Positions 12,296-25,100 of a DNA stretch of 64,000 bases are shown piece after piece. Source of the DNA: Typhlomys cinereus (Eukaryota; Chordata; Mammalia; Rodentia; Platacanthomyidae); contig JALPQD010000143.1 of NCBI GenBank assembly GCA_023101885.1, positions 2,976,001-3,040,000 of the forward strand, written 5' to 3'. Positions within the stretch are counted from its first letter, which is position 1. Each line of letters opens with the position of its first letter. The notes under the pieces are model-generated. The model saw only the letters and a list, made by a program, of their open reading frames with translations. It ran no database searches and had not been told where the DNA came from. The translations under genes were made by a program, and so were the position numbers.

Positions 12296-12372
12296 AATCA
12301 TTTTATATTTTAAATATTTTACTTTTAGAAAATGTTTTATAGAATTCAACTCTTTGTAATTCGGATTTAATT

Positions 12373-12388
12373 AACTTACAGTTTTCTT
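12373..12388. repeat. Target-site duplication, left copy (L1 at 12389-13359)
   Basis: AACTTACAGTTTTCTT is repeated perfectly at 13360-13375. It is 16 bp and directly abuts both ends of the L1 fragment. Confidence 0.9.
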
Positions 12389-13359
12389 TTTTTTTATTTA
12401 ATACATTTTTTATTATTTCCGCTCATACAAACTTAATAGGTAGACCAGTTCCCTCCCTCCCTCCTCCTCCCCCCGAACCCCTTGCTCCCCCCCTCCCCAT
12501 CCCCCAGTGCCTCCCCCCCAATTCCCAGAGAGTCCTTTATTGTGTATGCCTAACTTTCCTCTGGGTCCTCCTCTCCGATGACGTACAAGGACCCAGTGGC
12601 ATTTCCCTGAACCCTTTCTCGTGTTCCCTTTAAGCATAGGAACACTACTGTGGCTGTCAATCCCTTGCCTCCAAGGATCTTGGTGCCTTTAGCTGATGCT
12701 AGACTTTGTGAGGTCAATAGTGTGTTGGACATTGTGCAGGGCATGCAAAGTCCTATTATGATTGCTTCAGCCCTAACTAGCTTGGAGAATCTTGCAAATC
12801 ATTGCTCCTCCTATCCTTTTGCTCTTACAATCTTACCGCCCCCTCTTCCGCAAATGTCCCTGAGCTTCAGGATGGGGGGAGATTAGGCTGGCCTAGTTCT
12901 AGGTGGTTGATATAGAGTCTCTGAAGTTCTGGATTGTGGTTTGTTGATTTTCTTTTGCAGTTTTGCTGCTCCTGCAATGCCCTTCATTCCATCCTGATGG
13001 GCACTGTATGTCACCCCCTGGTCAGAGACAAAAAGCTGTTAAACTGGAGTCTTGTTATAATAGCACATTCAAGGGTAGATGTAATAAAAGTAGGAAACCT
13101 CAGTGAGGGAGGGGTCAGTCACCCATTTGCAAAATGATTACTTTTTATCTGCCAGACTATATGCCCTCCCCTTCTGTTGAGATCATACCCCCTCAGTTGT
13201 AAATGATCAGGAACGAAGTGAACTTAACCAGGTGTCTCATTACTTACTTGCATTCCTTGATGGAGGCCTATTTTCTCTGCTGTAACATGGTCCCCTCTCT
13301 CCTTGAGTCTGGTGTGGCCCTCCAACCCGATCCCTCCTGTTCATAATCCTTGCAATTAC
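12389..13359 (-). mobile_element. Truncated L1, 3' UTR only, antisense to gene
   Basis: The sequence is near-identical in order to the 3' UTR part of the L1 at 2178-3959 (for example GGCTGTCAATCCCTTGCCTC at 12652-12671 against 2452-2471). Only 3' UTR remains, about 0.97 kb. A poly-T run at the left gives minus orientation. A perfect 16-bp TSD indicates a fairly recent insertion. Open stretches within it are UTR, not genes. Confidence 0.93.
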
Positions 13360-13375
13360 AACTTACAGTTTTCTT
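13360..13375. repeat. Target-site duplication, right copy (L1 at 12389-13359)
   Basis: This is a perfect 16-bp copy of 12373-12388. Confidence 0.9.
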
Positions 13376-13528
13376 AGTTACTTTATATGTTATTTATATG
13401 TAGAATGTACAGTTTCATAGAAGCCAGAAGAAAGCTGTGCAAGTGTATATTTTGAAAATACCCATTCTTAGTGACTTCGTGTGTCCTAGTATAAAAATCC
13501 ATAATTTTTACGTCTTTTTAACTTTCAG

Positions 13529-13604
13529 GAATAAGAAACTTTTAAATAAGAAGAAATTGAAAAGAAAACAGAAGAGCAAATCAAAAGCAAAGGCCAGAAG
13601 CAAG
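13529..13604 (+). CDS. Mycbp2: Mycbp2 exon 2: lysine-rich basic linker
   Basis: The exon has 76 nt, acceptor CAG at 13526-13528 and donor GTAAAA at 13605. It enters with one base of a split codon and ends on a codon boundary. It encodes NKKLLNKKKLKRKQK, then SKSKAKARSK, a strongly basic segment that could act as a nuclear-localisation-like or RNA/phospholipid-binding patch (inference). It corresponds to about residues 102-126 of human MYCBP2. Reading through the donor would give a longer open frame that is not coding. Confidence 0.93.
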
Positions 13605-16052
13605 GTAAAACCTCTGGTAACTTTTAGGAAATCAAAGCTATCTTGTGCAATAATTTGAGCAAAAATTCTAAGATCCGAGGCTTGTGAATATTTTAGTAAA
13701 CCATCTTGCTCCGTGTGCTAAAGTGATTTTGTAGAAACCTGTTGGTATTTGTTCCTGTTTTTAATTTCAGCTGTCTTTGAGATGTTTCTCAGCTAATGTC
13801 CTGGAAGTTAATACTTGGTTAATGGAAATCATTGATTACTTATTATTATATGTGCTCATACTACAAGGGAACATATCCATTGCTTTTCTCTTTTTCATTC
13901 TATTTGTTCTTGAAACCTCATTAAGATGAAGGTCATACCACAAGTAGCAGGAAAAGTATATTGGTGGTATCAGAATAGATTCTGATCACAAGATTTCTAT
14001 CCACTGTTCCAGGTATTTATTTTAAAAAGTCAACATTCAGTACTTATAAATTTAGAAAATTCTAATCTTCCAGATTCCCAAGTATTAGCTAAGAGTCAGT
14101 CATTTCTTCCTTGCAAGTATACAAGTAATTTAGCAGTCATAACCACAGTGTCTTAGTTTCTTTAGTTGCTATGATAAAGTGCTCAGATAAAATGTTTAAG
14201 GGAACAAAGAAGTTTTTATTCATGCTCACAATTTCAAGTTACAGTCATTATGACAGGAGCGTTGTGCCAGTAGTGACAGATGCCCAGGGAACTGGCTGAG
14301 TCATGTTCACAGGTCAGGGACCACTGCTACTTTCTAGGTTGCTGGCTTGCCACTGACTGAACAGCTTTCTCCACCTTGTCCAGCTACCCAGGGCATTGTC
14401 CCACGCCGGGCTGGGGCTTCCTAGCTCAGTCTTAAGATGATCTTTTATAGCCTTGATAGGGTCCTATCTTAACTCGGTAACTCTTCACAGGCCTACCCAC
14501 AAGCCTTGGGTGTCAAGCTGGTAGCTGAAGCTGTTACACACAGTGTTCAGCCGTTTCCTAGGAGGTGGCATGATACATGTATGTTTAGCATTTCAAGCAA
14601 GTGAGTACTTCTCTGCCAAAATGGCAGCCCATTTTATAATTCCATCAGTAGTATTTGAGAAAAATCTAGTTGTTTCACATCTTTTCAACGTGTTATTAAT
14701 GTTTTATATTTCAGTCATTATAGTTAATCAGGTGTTCTCACTGATTTTTAACTTGCTTTTCTCTAATGACTAGTGATATGAACATATCTTTCAGAATTCA
14801 CTAAAACACTAGTGGGAATTCTCAGCCTCTCTCTTTCTTGTGTTAGAATTACAAGCAGACCATGACAGCCACTTGGCATTTCATGTGGGCTAAGGCTATC
14901 TGAGTTCTAGTCCTCTTATATGCCAAGTACTTTCAACACTGAGACAGCTCCACAACATTCTTTTCATGGGTTTCAGGGATTGAACTCAGATTGTAAGACT
15001 GCATGACAGGTTTCCTTTGCCCTTTCTGGCCCTTTAAAAAAGTGTTGTGTTTTTTTTTTTTAATTTTATTTAGATAGTACCTTATATCATAGCATAGTTC
15101 AGCGTCATAACCAGGAACTCCACATTGATGTTATCTCCCATATTACTTAGATTCATGTTCATTTATATACATATGGGTATATGGAGGCCAGATATTTCCA
15201 TCACCCGCTATGTTATTTTTTGAAGTAGGGTTTCTTGCTGAACCTGGAACCTTCTGATTCAGCTAGACAGCTAGCCCCAGGGATCCTACTGTCTGTGCCT
15301 CTTTGGGGTTACAAGCACATTCAGCCATGCTCAGCTTTTCAACATGGGTTTTAAGGGGTCAACTCAGGTCCTCATGCTATCTGCCAGGTACTGTACCAAA
15401 CGAGTCGTCTTCCCAGCCTCAGATTTCACCAGTTTTAAATGTGCTTATTTGTGTGCACCTAGTTTTTTGTTAGTGTATTTAATTTTTTATAATTTGATCA
15501 TATATAACTATGATTATAGTCAAAACAGAGTAATTCCATCACAGCTTGCCTTTTCCTAATGACTAATGATACTGATATTATGCTCATTGGCCTTCTATCT
15601 ATCTTCAGGGTTGTGTCTATTCATGTCTTTTGGCCGCTTTCTTACTAGATTTACTGTTTTTATGGTTGAATTTTGGATATACTGTATATATTCTGGATAC
15701 TTAACTAGTTTTTTTAAGGCAGTGTGTGGTTTGCAAATATTTTTTCCCTTTCAGAGCCTTGAATTCAGTTATTTTTAAATTAATGGATTCATTTATTTTG
15801 TGTATGTGTGGTTGTGTGTGTATCAGAGAGCACTGTGTCCTCCTGTGGAGGACCAAAGATAACTTCAAAAATCATTCTGGATTACTTCTACTTCCTTTTT
15901 GCTTTGCCTTGGAGTTTCCCAGGTTCTGCCCACCAGGGCAGAAGTTTAAGCTGCCACCGTTTCTGCCTGGCATGGGGCATGGGATCTGAACTCAGGACCT
16001 TCTGCTTGAAATATAGTTTTGTTGTTGTTGTTGTTTTGTGCGTGCGTGCGTT

Positions 16053-16100
<48 letters not shown>

Positions 16101-19100
16101 CTGTCAGAAATCATCCTGAATTGCTTCTATCCTTTTTTTTTCTTCACTCTGGGATTTCCCAAACTCTGTCCACCAGGGCCAGAAATGCAGTTTGCTTCCT
16201 TTTCTGTCTGGCTTTTTATCTGTAACTTGAACTAGGACCTTCTGCTTTTGAGGCAATATCTTAACCCCTAAGCCATTTCTCCAGCCCAAATTTTGTTTTG
16301 TTTTGTTGTTTAATTTTTTAAAATTATTATTTATTCAATTGTGCGTTTTTGTATGTATGTGTATGTGTAGAACCACAGACGAATTCGGGCACCACCATGG
16401 ACCACCTCCACTTCCTCCTTGTTTACTCTGCCCCGGGATTCACAGACTACGCCCTACCAGGACCAGAAACGCAGGCCGCCCCCGCTTCCGCCCGGCGTCT
16501 ATACGTGGGGTCTAGGATCCGAACTCAGGACCTTCTGCCCTACAAGGCAGAGGCTTAACCCCTGAGCCACCTCTCCAGCCCAAATTCTGTTATTTTTTTA
16601 AATTACTTTTTTACCTGTTTATTCTTCATGTGTGGACATGTTTCTTGTTTTTATATACTGTTCTCATATTCTGTGACATCACTAAATCCACATATTATTT
16701 CTAGTTTTTTTCTTTGAAGGTTTTCTACACATCTCTAGAAAATATAAACATTTCTTTTCTGGAAAATGCTTTCTTATTAGGCCACTGTTACCAACTAACT
16801 GCATTAGGAGTCTATGTAACACAGTGTTGAGTTGAGCCACTGGAGGGTGTTTGCTTTGTTTATAGTCTTAGGAGGGAGACTTATCAGTCTAATTGCTGAG
16901 GGTATGTCACAGTTACCCTTGTCAAGTTGAGAAAAATCTTCTTCTAGTCTTAATTTGGTTGCACTTTTTTAAAAAAAATTATGAGTAAGTATTGTTTCTT
17001 ATCAAATGAATTTTCCCATTTTTAATTCCTTTTTTACTGTATTATTTTTGTTCTTTTCGGAGACTTATACTGATTGTTTTTCCAGTATTAAATTAAAACT
17101 CTTCTAGAATAAATGCCAGTTGATTATTGTGTGTTACTGTTATTATATTGTTAGATTTGGTAGCTAATTTTGATGATTTTTAATATTCCTAGAATACTTT
17201 CACAAATTACATACAAACTTAGTTTTAACATATTGCCCCCTAATTGTGCATGGAGGCCGTGCGGGCATCTCCAGGCCGTGGGCCTGGGTGCTTGAGGCCC
17301 CATCTGTTCACCTTGCTTGCATTGCTGGTTGCTTCTGTGTGTCATGCAAGTTATTTAACCTCTCTATGCTTTTTTAAATTGAAAATCGAAGTTAAGGATA
17401 TTAGAAAATAGTAAGAAATTGAAATAAATCTCTTTTGAATTTCAGTCTGAAAACTTGGAGAACACAGTAATCATACCAGATATCAAGCTGCATAGCAATC
17501 CTTCTGCTTTCAATATTTACTGTAATGTGCGGCATTGCGTTCTGGAATGGCAGAAAAAGGAAACCTCCTTGGCAGCTGCGTCTAAGAATTCTGTGCAGAG
17601 TGGAGAGTCGGACAGCGATGAGGAGGAGGAGTCCAAAGAGCCCCCTGTCAAGCTGCCAAAGGTCAGCCAGCGGATTTTAAATGCATAACCGCAAGCACCA
17701 TGCGTATAACACACGCATACATTGCTGAAACACCTTGATTTTGATAAGATGTTCATTAAAAATAATTCAGCTTATGGATAAAAAAATAGATTTAGAAGAG
17801 AACAGAAAAACTCTATAGAAATTTTAAAGTAGAGCACCAACAAATGTCAGTAATTAGCAACCCAGTGGGGCATATGTAGGAAGCACAGGCAGACAGACGA
17901 GTGGGCTGGAGTCTGTTAAAGGACAGTTACAAGTGTTCAGAAGCCATAGTGTAGAAGTTCCTGGGGTTGGTCACAGGAAGGTATTTGTGTTCAGAAACAG
18001 TAGGGCGGGAATTCTTCACGGAAATAGGGAACAATACCATATGAATGAGCATTGAGCTACTGAGTTGCCAGTTAGGTGAGCATTAAAGAAGATACAAGCT
18101 TAAGGTCAAGAGAGGCAATGCTACTGGGTCCTTATACGTCATCAGAGAGTAGGACCCAGCGGGAAGTTTGACATGCACAATAAAAAATGCTGTAGGGATG
18201 GGGGGGGACAATGGGAATAAGGAAAGGGGGAAAAGGAAGGGGAAAAGGGGGGAGGGAGCAAGGGGATCCAGGGAGGGATGGAGGGAAAGAGGGGAATGGA
18301 GTACCTATCAAGCTTGTATGAGTGGAAAAAATAAATATTAAAAAAAAAACATTGATAAGTGAGGGTGTGCTTTGTTAGGGAGCAGTCCTGGGTACAGGCA
18401 TGTCTCTTAAATTTCTTAGAAACAGAACAGAAACATTCCTGGATAACTAGACCCTGAGCTGAAAGCTTGTTTCTTTTCTTGCCTATCTTACAATAATATT
18501 CTTGCTATTCTGACTCATGTGGCCTGTGGTAAAAAGAAAATCACATGTGAAACATCCTACATCTGAACATTCCGGTGCCACTTCCTATACCCAGAAGCAG
18601 ATAACCTAATTAATACAGTAGAACAAATTGTTCTTATTCTATTTTGTACTAAGTATTGATATATTTTATTGCTAATTTCATTATACATATAAAATATATT
18701 TTACCAGTGAATCAGGCTTAGTTTTCCTTCCTTCCTTCCTTCCTTCCTTCCTTCCTTCCTTCCTTCCTTCCTTCCTTCCTTCCTCCCTCCCTCCCTCCCT
18801 TCCTCCCTCCCTCCCTTCCTCCTTTTCTCCCTCCCTCCCTTCCTTCCTCCCTTTTTCTTTCCCTTTCTCATTCTGTCATTCTCTCTCTCTCTCTCTCTCT
18901 CACATTGAGGATCAAACCTAGGTCCTCATAAATGCAAGACACATGCTGTACACTGAGCTACACCTCAACAATAGGCCTATTTTCAAATTATACCCTTTTT
19001 TGACGAATGTATATTCCTTTATTCTGAGTACATTTCAAACTAATTTCTTCATCAAAAATGATTCTCATACAACTTTTTTAGTAAACTAGTAACCTTAAGA

Positions 19101-22100
19101 CTATATCCTAAACACTTCTTTGCACCCCCTCACACATCATGGGGTATCACAGACTACTTAGCAAGACAGATGGGGTCCATGTTCCTAGGTTGATAGCTCT
19201 TCAATATTTTGTGGTGGCTACTCCTGCTTATACTATCCTAAGCATACTGTGTGGTTCTTTGCACCTCAGTCTTAGCAGATGACCTGCTTTCTATTGTGTG
19301 GTGTGAACTTCTTCAGCTTCCTGATCAGCTCTCTTAGAATATCTGTGTCGTGTGTGGCTTCTTCCTTATTGATCATGCTTATCTTTTCCCTGTAAGCCCC
19401 TCTAGGTGTAGACCATAGTTTCCAATTGTATATTTTTTTTCTTAATTAGGAGAAGTAAAAGAAAAAAAGTTAGATATAAACCTGCAGGATTTGTGTGTGC
19501 GGGACACCTAGGAATGAGGTGCAACGCTGACTGAGGAAGGTCCCGAGACAGCAAAAGTTGGATCATAAAGGACTTTATATGTCATTGAACTGATCCAGTT
19601 GTTATCTTGCAAATTGTGGATGTTGAAGATTTTAAGCAAAAGAATATGGTCAGACAGACCTCTATTTCATGAAAATCACCTGAATGATGATGTCATATTC
19701 ACTAAGGATGGTTAGATGAGGCAGTGGTCTTGGAAGTGTTGATGAGAGTTCCTGGCATTCTCCTGTATACTTGTCCAAACATGCTGGTCTGGCAAGTGAG
19801 AATTGTCCCTGTCAGCTGCTCTGTGGATATGGTACCTCCTTGTGTTGGTGTGCTTTGCCTGCCAAGCTGAACAAGGAACTGTAGCTGGACAGTCGTAAGA
19901 GAAAATAAATCCCGTTTCCCTTAAGCCATTAGATGATGATTTTATCAGCAACAATGCTGGTGAACTGTTACAGAATTTTGGCTAGTGGGTTACTTCATGG
20001 CAGTGCCTTGATGACAAGACACGTTAGGCCAAATTAAAAAGGATTAATGTGCCAGTTAACTTTTGCCTGCTTCTAATGAAAATACCTAAGGAAATTGTGG
20101 TCCCTTCTGTCTCATGGCTTCAGCAAAAGGTTTAGTCAATGGTTGCTTGTCCCTATGCACTTGGAAAGAAGATGGTGGCGTGACTGTGTAGAGAACAAAG
20201 TTGTGCATCTCATGGTGAAGAGGCAGCAGGAGGAGGTCAGAGACAAGAACAATTTTTTTCAAAATTGTCCAGCTGGGTTCCACCTACTAAAATTTTCAGA
20301 AACTTCCCAAAATAGCATCACAAGCTGGGGAGCCAAGACTGACGTTTCTTATTCAAAACAACATTTTGTTATTAGTCGTGATGTCAAGAATTAGAACATA
20401 TTCTCAATGTTTCTGGGTAGTAATACCATTTATAGGGAATGGGAGGAGAAATGGTACCTGGCTAGAATGACGAAGTTTATCACTGAACATCCTATCCTGA
20501 TCTCGAAGCAGATGTGAGGCGTTCAGTGAGTGACTGAAGCTCACAGTGAAGACACTAGCTAGAAGTGTAGGTTGGAGAAGTATCTGTTTGAGCACAAGTT
20601 GAAATAGAACCTTTGTGCTGCTCTGCTTCTAGACAGCCTGCCTGTCTAGAGTAATTTTGTCATACCTTTCTTATACACCCAGACTTAGCAAAGACACCTA
20701 AGAGCCTGTTCATTAAACAGCCTGTTTGTTAGGTAAAGTTTAGGATTCACCTCCCCCAATCAAGAGACACAGGTTTATAGCTTGGATCAAACAGGATCTG
20801 TCAGTACTTGACCTCCAAGAAGCACACCTCAACATGAAAGATAGACACTATATCAGGGTGAAAGAATGGTCAAAGATATGTCAAGCAAATGGAAGCAAGA
20901 AACAATCAGGAGTTGCCATTTTAATATCGGACTAAACATTTTAAACTAAAACCAAAAAATATAAAAATGATTATTACCTTCTTGTTAAGGGAATATTTTA
21001 CAAAAGGGTACTACAATTCTAAACATGTATGCGCCAAACACAGGCACGCCCAAATTCATCAAATACTACAGGAAATAAAACAACTAATCAACCCAAATGC
21101 AGTGATAGTAGAAGACTTTAATGTCCCACTCATTTCACTGGACAGATCAACAGGTCAAAAACTAAGTGGAGTTAAATGGAACCATAGATCAAACGGATCT
21201 CACAGATACTTACAGAGCATTTCACCCAAATAGTAACAAATACACATTCTTCTCAACAGCCCATGGAACTTTCTCAAAAATAGACCATATGCTAAGGCAC
21301 AAAACAAGCCTCCACAGATATAAAAAAGCTTGAAATCATACCTTGTTTATTATCTCACCACCATGAAATAAAGTTAGACGTCTGCAATAAAGGAAGCAAC
21401 AGAAAGCATACAAACTCGTGGAAGTTAAGGTTCTCTAATCTTTTTTTTTACTCACAACATGAAACATTAATTATATAAATGAGCTCCAAAAATATCAACT
21501 GTGAGAAGTCTTTGCATTATGAAAAAGTCATGTTTGTTCATAGAAAATGGTACCTTAAGAATCATAAAATGTTATAGTCTTCAATTATTTGAGAATAGAG
21601 TTCTATATTTTGTATTAAGATTTTGATTTCTTCTATGTACATAAGATGGAAATCTTACCATGTTTTTAAGTCTATTCTAGGAAAATAGACTATTCTAGGT
21701 GAAAAATTTCATCATATTAATGAATATGTTGTATAAACAAAGGTAATTTTAGCTATTATCAAGGCTAATTTAGATTATTCCTAAATTAGTTATTTTCACT
21801 TATTAATTTTATTTATACTCTTGAGAAATGATAACATTACAAATTATATACCTCACAAATGATGACCAAAACTGCCTGAAAATGATTTGACCCTTGGAAA
21901 AATGTATATTTATGTGTTACTACTATTTTTAGCACATAAATGAATAAGTAGTGAGATCAACATTAGCTATGTCTCCATGTGCCAGGCACTGGGCTAGTAC
22001 TGAGACATTATTTGTCCCTGTAATGTAATAAATTCTGTAATATATCTGTCCTGGATAAAACTTGCCTCCATGGTTCATTTACTTTTCTAGATTACAAACT

Positions 22101-25100
22101 TTTTCTAGATTACAAACTTAGAAGACAAGGTCTACTATACCTTCATATCATCTCTAGTGAGCTACACAAGGCAAGTGTTCAGAGTATGTGTGTGTATGAA
22201 TTAATACAAAATCTTAACAAAAACTATGTTCTTCCAATATTTCATTCACTAGAATACTTACTCTGAGCATTTATGCTAATATTCTTTCAACTTTTACTGG
22301 CATTTTTGCACATAATTTACTCTAATGCATCCTAGAGAGGAATCTGATTTTTCAGAATGCTGATTTTTCTGAGAAATAGAATTTAATTGTTTAGTGTTCC
22401 CAAGGTCTGTCATTATATCAACTCATTATAATTTTCTCTCATCTGTTTATTATAGATTTATCCTTCATTAAGTAGAATTGTGGAGTATGACAGTTAAAGT
22501 GAGACCGGTGATGTTTTTGGCCAAGCAGTTTTCAGTTCTTTTCATGTTTTCTTTCAGATGTGAGGAATGGCACCTATAAAGAGTAGCATTATGATTATCC
22601 CATCATAGAAAGGATTGAAACTAAAGTTCCCTTAAAAATTGTCTTTTGCTTATGTATTATGTTGTCTTTATTTATGGTTATATAGTAAAGTGTTTCGACA
22701 AAAATAGAGTCCTGATTTTACTTCACTACAATCAAGTGAATTTTCTACTAATAAGGTACTAATATGTCTTCTGAGAGACTGCGGTCTACTCTTTTAGCTT
22801 ACTGCTAAATGACTTCATTGTACCAAGACAATTTTTAGAATAGTGCTGCTAGTGCTTAGCTTTACATATAACCACATGGTTTTCAAAATCTTCATATTAT
22901 AATTAAAAAAATGTGTTGTTTTTGCTTTGCCTTTTAAATACTGTTTTTTCCAATGTTAAGGTAAGTTGTATAAACTAGAGAAAAATATAGAAAGTGTCAT
23001 TGCTTACATATTAGAAAGTGTAAATTCTTTTCATCTAAAACAGATTATTGAGGTGGGACTTTGTGAAGTTTTTGAGCTGATCAAGGAGACACGGTTTTCT
23101 CACCCATCTCTGTGTCTGCGGAGTCTCCAAGCCCTGTTGAACGTGCTTCAGGGTCAGCAGCCCGAAGGCCTCCAATCAGAGCCCCCCGAGGTCCTAGGTA
23201 AGTGTTGCTTCCCAGAGCAAAGCATTTACAAGTGTGCTGCCAGCGCAGGAATGTGTTTTCAGTTGCTTCTGTTACACTGGATCAGGGCTCAAGAGTCGTG
23301 GTTCACACAGGGCAGTTCTCGATTGTTGTGGCAACAGGGAGAAAGTAAAACAGAAGTCCTTGAAATCTAGAAATGACTCCCAAACCTTAATCAGGAATCC
23401 ATGTAAATCACCCTGGGCCAGATAACAAGTATTTACTTTTTCTTATTTTTCTTTAGATGATTTAAAGCAGTAAGGAAAAATAATAGATGTTATAAACCTA
23501 AACAGTACAATTGATTTCTAAACACAGGTTATTTCTTTTGTAGTTGTCAACAGATAAAAATTCATTTATGTTCTAGAGAAAGCTTCTGATTTAACAGCAG
23601 TCTTTATTACACAAAAATGCTGCCTTTTCTTATTTGGTATTTTGCATATTTAAATATTAGTGTTGCTCTCTTTTTATGCCAACAAACTAACATTAAACCA
23701 TGTGAAAAAGACTTTTTCTCCATGGCACATAGGTGGAAACATGATTTTTAGTTGATATAGTGGGTTTCTCTGATACTAACTATGGCTAGTCACTGGTCAC
23801 ATAGCCTAGACTTTTCCAGATCTTTTTGTCAACATAGGAAAATTCTGAAAAATAACAGCTGTGGTTCTCAAGCATTAGCATACTTTTTAGTCATCTGCAT
23901 GCCAAGTGTGGAGTTTTTCATTCAGTACAGTTAGGTTGGACCCAAAAATCTACATTCAAAGAAAGATTCTGGGTTATGGTTAGCAAGTCTGGGTGGGACT
24001 ACACCTTGGTCTGGTTCCTTTCTCTATATGTTTGACTTCACTGCACATCACTTCTTTCTCTCTTGTTTTGGTTTTTGAGAAAAGGCCTTGCTATATTGCG
24101 GCCCAGCTGACTTTGAACTTGTTCCTCCTGCCTCCTAAGTATGGACATTATAGATGTGTATTACCATGCTGTATCCAGCCATTTGGATTTTATCAAACCT
24201 GCATGTTGAGAACCAATTACATGGACCTAATTATGTTTCAGTTTTTCTTTTTTGGTTACATGAAATAATTTAGTTTTTTGCTTGTCATGTATTAGTGGTT
24301 ACTGAGTAGAGGGGGATACGGAGTGTTTTAAAAGCAGCACATGCCTTTTAGCTACTATTAACAAGTAAAACGTCACAGGTTGGGAATTAGTCACCTTGAT
24401 GGTTATTTTTGCACTAATAGTAATAATGCTAATACTGTGATGCTCATTCTTCTGAAAATATGAAGTGTTCATCACTCTGACTTTTCTAGCTCTGGTGTAT
24501 CAGTCAACAAGTAATTAAATACCCACTAAACCTGAGCTTTTCTTACTTTGAGCTCATGCTAGTCATTTCTTTTCTTTTAGATCTTCTGCCATCCTGCATG
24601 CTTTTTTTGTATCCATTGTTTATAAACGTACATTTTCCTTTATTCTTTTTAAAAGAGATCTTGTTCTCATGCTAACTATGGAAACTAATGCACTGTCACC
24701 TAATTATTTCCTGTAAAAACATTCATTTTACCATACCATTTATTATTATTCTCTTGCTATACTGTTTTTTCATTCCCCTTTTCTTTCAGTACTTACTGAT
24801 TTTCTCTGTCTTCTCATTTCTGTTTTCTCAGTTAGCTCAAAGAGGTATTGGCTCCTCAGCATTAAAACCTATTTTGAAGCTTGTCTGTTTTTTATCTTCT
24901 TAAAATCATTTTCTTGAGTTTGTCATTCTATTGAATTTAAGAACAGAATATATGTTCTGAAGTATTCATTTAAATGTAATAACACCTTCTACATTAGTCC
25001 TAATGGTGCAATACCATTAATTTTATCATGGACCCTAACATCAGGTGCCTGGATACAATTACAAATGTAGATATGTAGTGTGAAGGAAAGCAGAGCTCTG

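Larger units (their letters stand above)
1..13528 (+). other. Mycbp2: Mycbp2 intron preceding exon 2 (probably intron 1, 3' part)
   Basis: Everything before the acceptor at 13526-13528 (polypyrimidine run, then CAG) is intron. No segment resembling the Ala/Gly-rich first MYCBP2 exon is visible, so exon 1 lies upstream of the window. The interval carries antisense L1 pieces, a sense old L1 3' end, LTR-type repeats and SINEs, listed separately. I recognise nothing in 1-474, 1621-2162, 3975-4617, 4966-5630, 6577-7250, 9926-10540 or 11059-12149. These look like unique or very old AT-rich intronic sequence. Confidence 0.85.
13605..17445 (+). other. Mycbp2: Mycbp2 intron 2
   Basis: A 3.8-kb phase-0 intron. 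It holds an LTR (14151-14545), antisense SINEs (14850-15030 and 15175-15425) and a cluster of three minus-strand tRNA-SINEs (15787-16581). I see nothing recognisable in 13605-14150 or 16582-17445. Confidence 0.85.
17662..23043 (+). other. Mycbp2: Mycbp2 intron 3
   Basis: A 5.4-kb phase-0 intron with a sense L1 3' end (18110-18350), a polypyrimidine tract (18723-18900), an ID-like SINE remnant, an LTR fragment (19735-19985), an unassigned repeat (20040-20400) and a sense L1 endonuclease fragment (20755-21435). I recognise nothing in 17662-18109, 18357-18722, 18969-19734 or 21436-23043 apart from an 18-bp tandem duplication at 22083-22118. Confidence 0.85.

Noticed and set aside
16303..16558. 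Open stretches encoding similar proteins with EPQTNSGTTMDHLHF-like and GSRIRTQDLLP-like motifs, also at 25257-25571 and 49909-50169.
   Set aside because: They recur because each lies on the antisense of a near-identical SINE. The reading frame crosses the Pol III head and the TG microsatellite. They are repeat-derived, not a gene family.
23198..23425. Open frame continuing beyond exon 4.
   Set aside because: It is read-through of a perfect GTAAGT donor. The next family residues are found in exon 5 at 28035.
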